Positions 1 to 9,965 of a stretch of 64,000 bases of DNA are shown here, one piece after another. Under the pieces are notes generated by a model. That model did no database searches. It saw nothing but the letters and a program-made list of their open reading frames with translations, and was not told the DNA's origin. Every line of letters starts with the position of its first letter. Positions within the stretch are counted from its first letter, which is position 1. Source of the stretch: Acanthochlamys bracteata (lineage: Eukaryota > Streptophyta > Magnoliopsida > Pandanales > Velloziaceae); contig CM034145.1 in NCBI GenBank assembly GCA_019914995.1, forward strand, positions 682,001 through 746,000, given 5' to 3'. The position numbers and the translations under genes were made by a program.

Positions 1-167
1 CATAACAACATTAACTAGAAAGTGAAAACTGAATGCAAAATCAAGTTACTATACTATTACAAAGTTCAGCATGAAAGCCACACAGCTTAGACTCATTTGT
101 CATGTTGCAAAGTCAAACATAAGAGTGACAAGAGTTTAAAAGTGATAAGTGGGGCGGGGCAACTTAC

Positions 168-1421
168 TGATTTCCCATTGCTAGTTTGAATTTCAACATC
201 TTCACCGGTAATTTTAGTAACGTGGCCATCAACCCAAGCTAATTGTGGATCTTCGACCCACACATGGGATCCTACAATTATTGTAACTTGCTGTGCCTGT
301 GAAGGTTGAAAGTTAAATTAGTATATACCAAAATGAATTGTTAAGTTTGAAGCACAATCACTCTTCCAAGACGTTGATCATAGCATGAAGCAGATGTTTT
401 CTCCTTTATGCTTTGTCATGACATTTGTAAAATCACATGAAGCATAAACGCATTATCATTATACCTCAGTTTGAAAGATAATTTCTTCTAACCTGAGTCT
501 AAAGCTTTATGTCTAAGTGAAGGTAACAATAAATCACTTGATTGAGAATGTTTGATTCAGACAAACATTGCTGCAACACCATAGGATGTCTCACTCTTTC
601 AAAGTTTGATTACCGACATTAACAAATATTACCAAATCATAGTAATTGAAACGAATACCATTGGTAATTATTATTCATGACAAGAACCAATCCAAATTAC
701 ATAAAGCACAATTGAAACTATGGCTCAGATTAAAGAGATAACAAGAGACACAGTTTACTCAAACTATTCATTGCTGCAGAAATATAGAATCTCTAACTCT
801 CTACAGTGCTTTGTTTCACACAAATACGCCAAATCACAAAGTTGTTGAAAGAATTTCCATTATCAATTACCCAAAAAAACTTTATTAAATTGCACTAATA
901 CATGATTGAACATATGACTTTGACAGAGAGTAAGAGTAATGGCTGATTACCATTATCAATCACCTCATAAGTCATCACAAAATCCAAATTACACTAATTA
1001 ATGATAGAACGCATGATTCAGATAGAGAGCAATAGGAAAAAGATCCATTTCAAATTACCATTGCTACGGCACCATAGGACCTCTAACTCTCTGAGAAAAC
1101 TTCATTACCCATACTAGACCAAATCGCACAGTAGTTGAAAGAATTACCATTATTAGTTACCCCAAAAACCATCAAAAATCCAAAATACACTGACTCACAA
1201 TTGAAGGAATCATTCAATAGAGACCATTTCTGCAGTAATGCTGCCAAGAAATTAACAAATAATACCAAATCACACAGATATTGAAACAATTACCATTCTA
1301 AATCAACACAAAAGATCATCAAAAATCCAAATTACACTTGTACAAAAATTGAACGTATTATTCATATATATAGAGAGAGAGAGGGAGAGCAAGAGTGAGA
1401 ATGTCTGACTGAAGTTACCAT
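168..1421 (-). CDS. Class XI myosin, N-terminal exons (partial)
   Basis: These are the first two coding exons of an actin-based motor that continues off the left edge. Plant class XI myosins drive cytoplasmic streaming and organelle movement. Exon 1 contributes only the ATG (1419-1421), followed at once by a GTAAC donor. After an intron of about 1.1 kb, exon 2 (168-296, 43 codons) follows an acceptor ending CACAG and stops at a GTAAGT donor. The joined product begins [18 protein letters not shown] and continues through [11 protein letters not shown] and TSNGKS. This is the SH3-like myosin N-terminal domain, with the [11 protein letters not shown] signature of class XI. The class VIII N-terminus, as I recall it, is different. 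The motor head, IQ motifs and tail lie outside the window. The phase works exactly (ATG plus 129 bases). The family call is firm; the subtype cannot be fixed from 44 residues. Confidence 0.88.
600..1375 (-). repeat. Degenerate tandem repeat in myosin intron 1
   Basis: Four diverged copies of one segment lie in the first intron. They begin near 631, 828, 1112 and 1263, each with a form of 'accaaatcacac-agt-ttgaaa-gaattaccatta'. Most copies continue into a second shared block, 'catcaaaaatccaaattacact', then 'attgaacg-at-attca' and 'agagag'. Spacing is irregular (about 150-280 bases), so units have gained and lost sequence. No protein is encoded. A (GA)n tract at about 1370-1390 closes the array just before exon 1. 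Confidence 0.6.
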
Positions 1422-2344
1422 TGTTGCAGCAGCATAGATCTATGCCAAGCTTTCCCTTCCCTTTTCCTAACAAAAACTAAACACAGAGACAAAGAAGAGA
1501 AGAAGAATAGAATTTGTGCGAGTGTTTGTTGATTTGTTGTCTTGTCTCTGATTGTTCTTCTTCTGATTTTTGTCCTCGTGGTGAATCGAGAGTGAAGATC
1601 GATGGAGAGAAAAACTCTCTCTCTCCAAATTCCATCCATCCTTTCTCCAGCGATCGATTGCTTCTTTTTCCTCTCTGCTTCTGCTCTCTCTCCTTCAAAC
1701 ACGGCTCGCCACAGCTCTCTATGCGCGCGCTCTTTCACAAAAGAAGAATGAAAAAGACTTCAGTCTTCAGAAACTTTGCAATTTCAGACATCTAAAAGTT
1801 ATGTTTGTACATTAGAACACATATAATTGATTTTAGCTTTTAGAAGATCCTCTAATTTAAAGACTTATATTTATGTGTCCTCTATGTTATCAGAAAAAAT
1901 ATAAAATTTGTTTATTTATTTATTTAGTTTTCGTTAGATGACGCACTATTTCTTAATAATGTTGAAAACATTACTAAAATAAACTTAATAAATATCTAAC
2001 ATCTTAAAAAAGTATTTGAACAAAATTACGGAATACCTTTTTTTAAGTACCATTTTCTATAGCATTGTTTTTCGAGTACATCCAAGTACCATTAGACAAA
2101 GTTCAGCTCCTTATTTAGGGCATCTTTGATTTACGACAAAAGGTTACCTACACTTCTCACTCACTTCCGCCAGAATAGAAACCCCCAAACACAAAGAGTT
2201 ACTTGGAACTCACTTCTAACAACTGACTTTCAACAAATTCATTTATATCCGAAAGTCACTCATTCACTTGTAACCAAAGAAAACCTTAGCAATAGTGTCT
2301 GAGCATAAATCATGGATGAATCAGTGTTTCTTTCGTAAAATGAA
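1422..2344. other. Myosin leader/promoter and spacer
   Basis: From 1422 to about 1740 the minus strand is the likely 5' untranslated leader of the myosin gene, rich in GA/CT. The rest, to 2344, is A+T-rich spacer between the divergent-pointing myosin promoter and the 3' end of the polygalacturonase-like pseudogene. I see no further gene in it. Confidence 0.4.
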
Positions 2345-3690
2345 CTATTGCTCTGGATACTCGCTTGAATCCCAATCATGGAAGTTCAACTTGTCCACAG
2401 TATCATGCTTGAACTCCAAAGGAACGATTCCACCATTTACAATTGTTCTTGTACCACTTCATCTTCACATGATCAATCTCTAACCCTGATATTTCCTCCA
2501 TCATAATCCCGGCAGTCTTGTGAGGAACCAACCCTTGGCACCCAGGCCTGTCGTCGTGCATCGATCTGGTGCCACACTTAAATTTCTTGAAAGTCAAGTT
2601 CACATTGTAAATTCAGATCACTAAGGAGCCCTCCACCAGAGCCTGAGAGGAAAATACCATTCTCTACACTGCTGAGATGTTTATGAACTTAATATTTGAA
2701 ATGAATCCTGCTTTGGAGCTGGAGTCCCTTGGGCAGGTGGAGATGTAGATTGGTTCTGCTCTTCCCCACCATGACGGATCATAGTACTTTGTGCTCAATT
2801 TGATGTGTGAAAACACGATATCACTCACGTTTCCTGCAACCCGATACTGATTTAGTTTTGTTGGAAAGGAGCAACCAAGCAAACGCCAGTTGCAGCATTA
2901 GCATCAATGGCATATATATTGTGAACTGCACAATAGCTTACCTCCATCATGTATCTGCATGGCAAGTCCTTTATGTGAATCAACAATGGTGATGTTGTTG
3001 AAGTAGAACCCCTCGAAGTCGAAGAAGCTAGCACTACCGAGCTTGATGGCACTGAATTTGGTCCGAATCCAGGAGTCTGTTGCAGTCAAGTTGATGACAG
3101 GTCTAGTTGAGGACTTGGGGCAGATTGCATCATCTCCAGTGTCGATATGGCATCTGGTGATGATGGTGTTGCTTGAGTCCTCAATATCGATCCTGTCATT
3201 GTTAGGTGTATCAAAATCTCCGTATATGTTTACATCTTCAACCACTCAATTGTTGCATGCACTAGATGCAAACTGCAACCAAGAAATAGAATCGCATTAC
3301 CAAGTATCAAATAGTAGATCAGTCTTTAAATGTTATAGTTCCAATATTTGAAAGGTGCAAGGTATTCACACCACCAGAGTGCAGGCTGATTGAGCGTGAT
3401 GTTCACACCTTGACATCTGTGGAATCAATAAACCCGACTAGCTGTGGGCGACACTCATCACCAATGCAATCACCAGTAGCATTCCAGCTCACGATCACAT
3501 AACTTTCTTTCGTCTCTCTTCGCCACAAAAGCAGCAGATTGTCCATTGATCTCTCCACCACCAGTGATCCCTGTCCCTGTCATGTTCACTGCAAGTACCA
3601 CGTACCATCATCCAAATCCAACCAAGTAATCCTCTTTCCTTCAGAAATATCAAGCGAAAAAACAATAAACGTTTTGCTTGCCTTAAAACT
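2345..3690 (-). pseudogene. GH28 polygalacturonase-like pseudogene
   Basis: On the minus strand, pieces in different frames match plant GH28 pectinase-like proteins (pectin-lyase fold, cell-wall pectin modification). In order they are: TGTGITGGGEINGQ near 3560; SWNATGDCIGDECRPQLVGF near 3450; NITLNQPALWW near 3390; GDFDTPNND, CHIDTGDDAICPKSS and AIKLGSAS between 3240 and 2945; YYDPSWWGRAEPIY, then RPGCQGL; and a C-terminus ending in a stop at 2345. One intron is still clean (donor at 2941/2940, acceptor before 2833) and a second probably spans about 3255-3365. The frame changes at least four times: near 3505, 3410, 2675 and 2620, with another near 2430. There is also an in-frame stop near 3248, just before the VVEDV segment. 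The conserved GDD and CxxTGDDA elements survive. The N-terminal third before about 3690 is not recognisable. The remaining similarity suggests decay that is not ancient. Confidence 0.8.
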
Positions 3691-3699
3691 TCATCATTT

Positions 3700-4816
3700 C
3701 CTCTCAAAAAATTTTGAGAAACTCCTTACAAATGATAATCTCCAACTACGTACTGCAAATGGCATGGCAACGAATGGTAAATCGTCCATTGCTTCTGTTA
3801 CTACAGCCAATGGATTATTGAGTCTTAAGTTAGCTTGCGAACACGAGCACTTCCGTTTTCATTCGACCATGCAAAAGTTACTAAGATGACAATTACATAA
3901 CCTTAAGACTAAAATTTGTAAACAGTTAGTATGTAACTATGTATATATATAGCTTTCATTAATCAAACATCATTCAAAAACTTTACGTTTCCTCTTAACA
4001 GGTCTTAATTCAATCGAAACTTATCTCTAGGAGTCCAAAACCGTAATAAACTTCCTTACCCTTACAATATAATCTCGCTATTAGGATACCCTTCAAGTAA
4101 TAAAACTATTTGCAGACTAGAGCTACTAATTAGATAAATAATAAATAACAAACTGACCTTCTCCTTTGATCTTCTCCTTTCAGAAGATCGGACGGTTCTA
4201 GTTGAGAGAGCATAGGCAGAGTAGAGCAGTAGTAGTTGTAGAAGAACTAACTTGATTTAAAAGTTGAAACTAACTAATGAACCATTTGGCCCATTTCAAC
4301 AACTAAGCTTGTTTTATTTGGAATAATTATGTACATAATACTTTAATCATTTTTATATCTTATTTAGCGACCTGTTCTGACTTCTGAATTTCATTAAATT
4401 AACAAAAGATATGTACTTTAACATTAAAGCAAATTATGTATTCATAAAAAATGAAAATGGAGACGTTGGGATGTAAAATATTATTGGAGATAAGTGCAAT
4501 ATGAATTTTAGTATTATACTATTTGTGTTCTTCTCAAGTAAATTCAAAATTTTTTTCAAAAAATATAAATTATTATAAAAAATAATAAAATCAACGTTGG
4601 CTAGAATATTGAATATACTATTTGTTTTTACAAATTAATTTTTAATATTCAATTTTAAGAATATTTTTCAAATTAGATGAGTCAACTCTAGATAAATCAA
4701 GCTTACGTGAAAATTAAAAAAAGGATAGTAACATTTGAATTAAGAAAGAGAGAAGAACTGGGAAAAGAAAAAGTTCAAACAACAAAAGTAGCAACAGCTT
4801 TAACTCTCATTCTCCT
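3700..4816. other. Intergenic spacer
   Basis: A+T-rich sequence between the polygalacturonase-like pseudogene and the 3' end of the DRT100-like gene. No gene, RNA or clear repeat was recognised. The stretch 4440-4720 is especially A+T-rich. Confidence 0.4.
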
Positions 4817-5935
4817 TCATGCTTTGCACGCCGGCAACGGCTTGCCGCAGAGACAGTCATTTCCGGCAAACAAAACCTCTTCCAAGTGATCGAACGGAGC
4901 GCTGCCGGGAATCGGCCAGCATAAATGGTTATGACTGATATCCAAGTGCCCGATATACGCCGCCGTCGCCATAGTCTTTGGAACTCTTCCTCTGAGGTTA
5001 TTATAGGACAAATCGATCGCCGTAAAATACGATACGTCTCTGAACACATCCGGTATCTCTCCCTCCACCGCGTTCCGGCTAAGATTCAAAATGCCTAACC
5101 CTTTGCTGGACAGCAATGTAGCCGGAATCTTACCCGAGAGTTTATTGCAATCTAGGTAGAGAGAAGATAACACCGGGTTTGAACCTAGAGTTTGTGGTAT
5201 CTCGCCGGAGATCGAATTAACAGCAAGATCTAAGTCTGCTAACCTAGGCATTGACCCGATGCTGTTCGGTATACTTCCGGTGAGCTGGTTGTGAGATAGC
5301 AATGCTCTACTAAGCATGCGAAGGTTTCCGAAATCAGCCGGGATATTTCCTGTGAGCGAATTACGAGCGAGATTAAGGTGCATGAGAGAAGACAAAGACG
5401 TAATAGAATTAGGTATTGTGCCGGAGAAATTGTTGTCGGCGAGATTAAGCACAGCTAGTCTCGAGAGTTTTCCGATGTCGTTTGGGATTGCACCAGTGAG
5501 TCTGTTCCCAACGAGATCGAGAACTCGTAAATCGCGAAGATTTACGATGCATTTCGGGATCGGACCGGTAACTTGTTTCCAGTCGGCGATGACGAGTGTC
5601 GACAAACGAGTTAGACGACAGATAGATCCCGATAACGTGCCGGACATGATTGCAGGTTTACCGGCAGGTTGGCGAGCGAGTAAAGGTTCTTCAGATTCTC
5701 CTCGGAGATCGATTCCTGCAACGCTGCCGGTTTGGGGATCGCAGCTGATTCCGAACCATTTTCCCGAGCAGCAGTTGGTACCTGTCCATGATGAGAAGAC
5801 ACCGATGCTCGTCTCGGATAGCGAAGATCGGAAGGCAAACAAAGCTTTTCTGTCTTCTGGACTGCACGTCAATGCCGCCGTTGCGACGGCGGCGAGGAAG
5901 AAGAAGAAAAAGAAGAATGTAGTTTGTGGAATCAT
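4817..5935 (-). CDS. Secreted leucine-rich-repeat protein, DRT100-like
   Basis: An intact single-exon gene of 372 residues. The start is a Met directly before a hydrophobic signal peptide (a run of Phe, then LAAVATAAL). An LRR N-terminal cap follows (about residues 23-65, with CSPEDRKALFAF and paired Cys in TNCCSGKWFGISC). Then come about ten plant-type LRRs of 24 residues with the LxxNxLxGxIP pattern (for example NRLTGAIP, NNFSGTIP, NSLTGNIP, NQLTGSIP). The C-terminal cap ends CLCGKPLPACKA. There is no transmembrane segment or kinase, so the protein is predicted to be secreted or in the cell wall. This layout and length match the DRT100 family, named for a DNA-damage-tolerance screen; close relatives resemble polygalacturonase-inhibiting proteins. 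Its job here is unproved. The region around 'atatatgta' at about 6004 may supply the TATA box. Confidence 0.9.
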   Translation of the reverse strand: MIPQTTFFFFFFFLAAVATAALTCSPEDRKALFAFRSSLSETSIGVFSSWTGTNCCSGKWFGISCDPQTGSVAGIDLRGESEEPLLARQPAGKPAIMSGTLSGSICRLTRLSTLVIADWKQVTGPIPKCIVNLRDLRVLDLVGNRLTGAIPNDIGKLSRLAVLNLADNNFSGTIPNSITSLSSLMHLNLARNSLTGNIPADFGNLRMLSRALLSHNQLTGSIPNSIGSMPRLADLDLAVNSISGEIPQTLGSNPVLSSLYLDCNKLSGKIPATLLSSKGLGILNLSRNAVEGEIPDVFRDVSYFTAIDLSYNNLRGRVPKTMATAAYIGHLDISHNHLCWPIPGSAPFDHLEEVLFAGNDCLCGKPLPACKA

Positions 5936-6858
5936 GGGTTTACAACACTCCGGATGTTTCTTTTTTTTGTCCCAGAAGCTGGATTGAGCAAAAGCTGAAC
6001 TAATATATGTAGCAGTTCGTAAAGAAAGGGAGTTGTGTTGAAGTTATGGTGTTTGATTTACAAATATTTTTGGCCTTAATAACATTATAATATTACAAAG
6101 AAACCATAGCCTAAATTTTTGAAAGATTATTGTAAGTATTCTGTTAGGAGACAATCGATAAAATTAAAAAGATACTGAATTAAATTTGAGTAATAAAAGA
6201 CTAAATTCTATGTAATTGTAGTAACACAAGCCTAAGGGAAAGCTCAACATTGAATGAAAAATTTATAATTGAGTAAGAAAAGTTACCAATTTAGATTAGA
6301 AAATTAAACAAACATACCTTATTGTACAATTAGAAAAGAGTTAACTTTTGAGACTTAGAGAATGATAGAAATACTTATTAAAAAAAATTTTACAAAAAAG
6401 TTTTAAATATCTTATTTTTATAAATATTTTAAAAATAAAAATTATATGTATAACTATTAAATCTTCTATAGTATTATTATTTAAAAATTTTAAACTATAT
6501 AAAAAAATTTACATTATAAACATATTTTTATTCCAAATAAAAATAAATTTTATTTTTTAAAATAGAATAAAATATTATTTATTTATAAAATTTTATTTTA
6601 TATGCACTTATGTACGCCTCCTTTGAGTTTTGGCAATATATTTCAAAAAAATAGTTTTTTATTTTTTCAATATTTAACGTATTTTAATATATTTTTTTAC
6701 AAATTTTTAAAAAATTTATTTAAAATTTTAAAATTATAAAAGAAATTTACATAATAAAAATTTGTTATATTTTATTATTATTATTATTATTTAATACAGA
6801 AATAAAACTTATTTAAAAAACAATTGGAGACGATTCCAAATTCTGACTCCTAAATATA
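5936..6858. other. A+T-rich intergenic spacer
   Basis: Promoter side of the DRT100-like gene, grading from about 6100 into extremely A+T-rich sequence. Weak MITE-like stretches occur near 6370-6600 and 6640-6830 but no clean ends could be set. Confidence 0.35.
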
Positions 6859-7076
6859 GGGTGCGTTCAGAATTATTTATAAAATAAATTTTTTTAAAAT
6901 AAACGTATTTTTTTTAAAAATGAGTTTGTTTTACTTTTAAAAAATAATAAAAATATATAATAAAAAAATTATTAAAATTTTTTATATTATCTAAATTTTT
7001 AAATAAATTTTTTAAATATTTATAAAATATAATTAAAAAATATAAAATAACGTTTGGAATGCAGTCCCAAACGCGC
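6859..7076 (-). mobile_element. MITE family A, copy A1 (reverse orientation)
   Basis: About 218 bases of almost pure A+T between two short G+C-bearing ends, 'gggtgcgttcag' on the left and 'cccaaacgcgc' on the right. Reverse-complemented, it follows the same order of blocks as copies A2, A4 and A6 (for example 'ttataaatatttaaaaaatt', then 'atataaaaa', then 'ttattattttt'). TATA flanks both ends, a possible target duplication. It is non-coding and non-autonomous; the superfamily is unclear. Confidence 0.6.
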
Positions 7077-7159
7077 TATATAACCAATTTTGTTCGGTAG
7101 ATCCTATCGGGGGTATTTGTGTAGTACGTTTATTGAAGTTTTCAGTGTGAAGATAAGAG

Positions 7160-7415
7160 AGTGTTTGGGATTGCTTTTTTCCGACACTTCTTTTTAATTT
7201 TTCATTTCATATTCTTCAATACATATTTTATAAATATATAAAAAATTTATTTAAAAATTTAAAAATTATAAAAAAATTCTACGAAGTAAAATCTTTTTAT
7301 TACATATTTATATTATTTTTTTAAAAATAAAAAAAATATAGCTTATTTTAAAAAAAAAATAAAAATATTTTTTATTTTAAAAAAATTCTATTTTATAAGC
7401 ACTATCAAACACCCA
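7160..7415 (+). mobile_element. MITE family A, copy A2
   Basis: About 255 bases starting 'gtgtttgggattgctt' and ending 'aagcactatcaaacaccc'. The ends are imperfect inverted repeats (GTGTTTG-TGCTT against the complement of AAGCA-CAAACAC). The A+T-rich interior lines up block by block with A4 at 27439 and A6 at 32376. It lies 84 bases from A1 in the opposite orientation. Confidence 0.65.
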
Positions 7416-7724
7416 CCCTGACGATGCGGAGCATGTGAAGGGGTTATATGGTCTACATTACAGGACAATAATAGAGTGACACCAATTCTATGAAAGCGAA
7501 TTTATAGTAAGGAAAAAGAAATAAACAAAAGAACGAAGAAAGAAAAGCTGAAGATCTGTTCACGTTTTGGGATTTTTAATTTTTTGTTTCTTTTCTGAAG
7601 TTATAAAAACCCGTAGGTTTTATTAAATTATGTTTACTTCATCAAAATATAATTATTTTATTTCAAAAGTTAATTCTATATAAAATTTTATATCTACTTT
7701 ATAAATTTAATTCCAAATAACTTA

Positions 7725-8190
7725 GGTGATATTTATTAGTACCCATTTTATTATCTTTTTTTATTTTTCACTTTTTAAAATTTCCATAATATTTTAAACT
7801 TTATAAAATGAAAAATAAGAATATATACTTTATATTAAATAAAATATTAATTTTTTTAAAATTTAATATAAATTTTGTTTTTACAATATAATGTTTTATT
7901 TTAAGCTCACTCAACCGTCTCCAAACTAGCTTAAAAAGCCCTTATTCAATCGACCAGCGGCAACCTAACTATTATAAAAGACATGTTTACTATAAAATAA
8001 ACTCACTTTTTCAAAATAAATTTAAAAATAAAATAAAAAATAAAAAATTTAATTAAAAATAAAAATTATAATTATTTTATATTATAAATAAATTTTCAAA
8101 ATAAAATTTTAATAAAAATAATTTATTTTAATATTTTAATTTATTTTGTATTAAAAATGAGTTTAAAAAGGTACTTAAACCAGCCCTAAC
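7725..8190. mobile_element. Tourist-like MITE (family B, copy B1) with adjoining A+T-rich repeat
   Basis: The better-defined element runs from about 7980 ('acatgtttactataaaataa') to 8186 ('ttaaaccagccc', followed by TAA). Both ends match copy B2 at 50856-51075, including 'actcactttttcaaaa' inside the left end and 'aaaatgagtttaaaaa' inside the right. The preceding stretch from about 7725 looks like another decayed A+T-rich MITE without clear ends. Confidence 0.5.
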
Positions 8191-9965
8191 TGTCACTCAT
8201 TGTTTCATAACTTCCAAGGAGATCTTAGCTGGATGTTTTGTTTCTTAGAAAAATAAAAGTACCTGTATGATGAACATGTGCTTCGTAGTTTGAAGAAGAG
8301 AGGCTGGTCTGCAAGCCCTCATGTGGGATAATATTTCTTCTTTTTCTTCAACTCTGATGACATAACCACTGGATAATTACTGGACCATGGACTCTTTTCT
8401 TCAATGAAAAGCTGAAGGTCCTATCAATTGGTTATGTTTGTTTATTTTACATGTTAAAGTATAAATAACACCTTACACTTTGTAGTCTCTCCATAAAGGC
8501 ACTCTTTATTCCAAACTTGATATTTGCAAGTATCCAAAAGGAACCACCAACGTAGAGGTAGATATACCAGCATCAAAACATAACCCACTGTAATACCTAT
8601 CTCAGTCAGTGGATAAACCATATCTGCTTCTATAATTTGCTCTCCCAGCTAAGTACTGGTTTGATAAGGCTCATCCATGACAGTCAAGGTCCCGACATGT
8701 CAACAGAAAACTTTGAAGTATTAGAAACTTATTCCCAAAAAAAAATGCACAATACTATCTACACGAAATACCAATACAGAAAAGAAAAACAGTTGGCCAA
8801 AATATAATTCATCCTCAGTGGAAAGAATAGCAGTTGAGAAGGTAATCATCGGCGCATATACAAAAGCAGGAAGTAACTAGAGGTAGTTAGTAGCATCCAC
8901 TGCAGAAGTGAGATTGGGTGTTATATAAGTGGCTCTGTAGCTCATCTCAATTTCTGTTTGGTATTTACTGCGAGTGGCTTGTTTGCATTCTGTCAAAAAA
9001 ATTACCAACTTTGATGACTACACGAACTAGATTCATGAGTTAGCTTCATTTCAAGTAATGGTCAAGGTAACATAAACTATTATCTTGTCTCTTAAACAGA
9101 GAGGACATGATTACAAAACAAATACTAAAGCAGGCATTTCTGAAGTGCGTCAGTCCAGCAATGGCATGCAATTTCAAGTCATAAACCCTGAACTAAGTGA
9201 TATAATCTCCTCAAGATAGTAGATAGACAAAGGGCTATAACACAAGGAGATTGCTGCCACCACTTAAAGATGAGATTACATTGGAATACTAATTACGAAG
9301 TTCAGAATTGACAATCAGAAACAAGATATACACAAGTATATATGATTGACCATTGTCTTCCTGATATTCTAGAACCAGAATTTTTTCACAGATTGACTAC
9401 AACTCATGTAACCACTTGGTTTAGAGCCAACTTAAGTTATATTAATTTCTTCACCAAAATAAATTTGTGTTCTATCAAGACAACCAACAAGACACCTTGC
9501 CAATATTCATGCATAAAGAGTGAGCACAACATGGATAAAATCATAAAATCCAGGCTGCCTCACCATTTAAGCTTGAATCATCTTTTAAAGGGGAAATTTG
9601 TATCTTTCAGAAGGCCAATTTGCCATGCCAAAGGGATTTAAGGTTATTATCTTCTTGACTCGGATTTAGATTACAACCAAAATACACAACCCCTAACTAA
9701 ATGAATATAGTACCAAGAAGGTAATAAACTGATCTAAAGAACTAAATGATCTAGGAATCTGCAACGTCTTGCCAAAAGCTTCATGCTTTTAAGTTTAGCA
9801 CTACACTTGTATCCTAGCAGTTTATTCCTTAAACAGACAGGTCTTCAGAGTCTTAGACGGATGTGAGACCTACCTACTACCAATAAATTAAAATTTTGAT
9901 AGTAGATATGTTGTCATTTATCGGAACTATTGGGCACAATTGGTACCTTCTTTCCCAAACTCAAA
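8191..9965. other. Cornichon 3' flank, possible long 3' UTR
   Basis: No coding exon was recognised. The sequence from about 8450 is less A+T-rich than the spacer to its left and is T-rich on the minus strand, as expected for a transcribed but non-coding 3' region of the cornichon gene. The transcript end cannot be placed from sequence alone. Confidence 0.3.

Noticed and set aside
1415-1738. 107-codon open frame overlapping the myosin start on the same strand
   Set aside because: It ends across the exon 1 donor and is out of frame with the myosin ATG. Its composition is that of a GA-rich leader. At most an upstream ORF.
5316-5987. 223-codon plus-strand frame
   Set aside because: Antisense to the intact DRT100-like LRR gene; stop-free because of the repeated LRR codon pattern.
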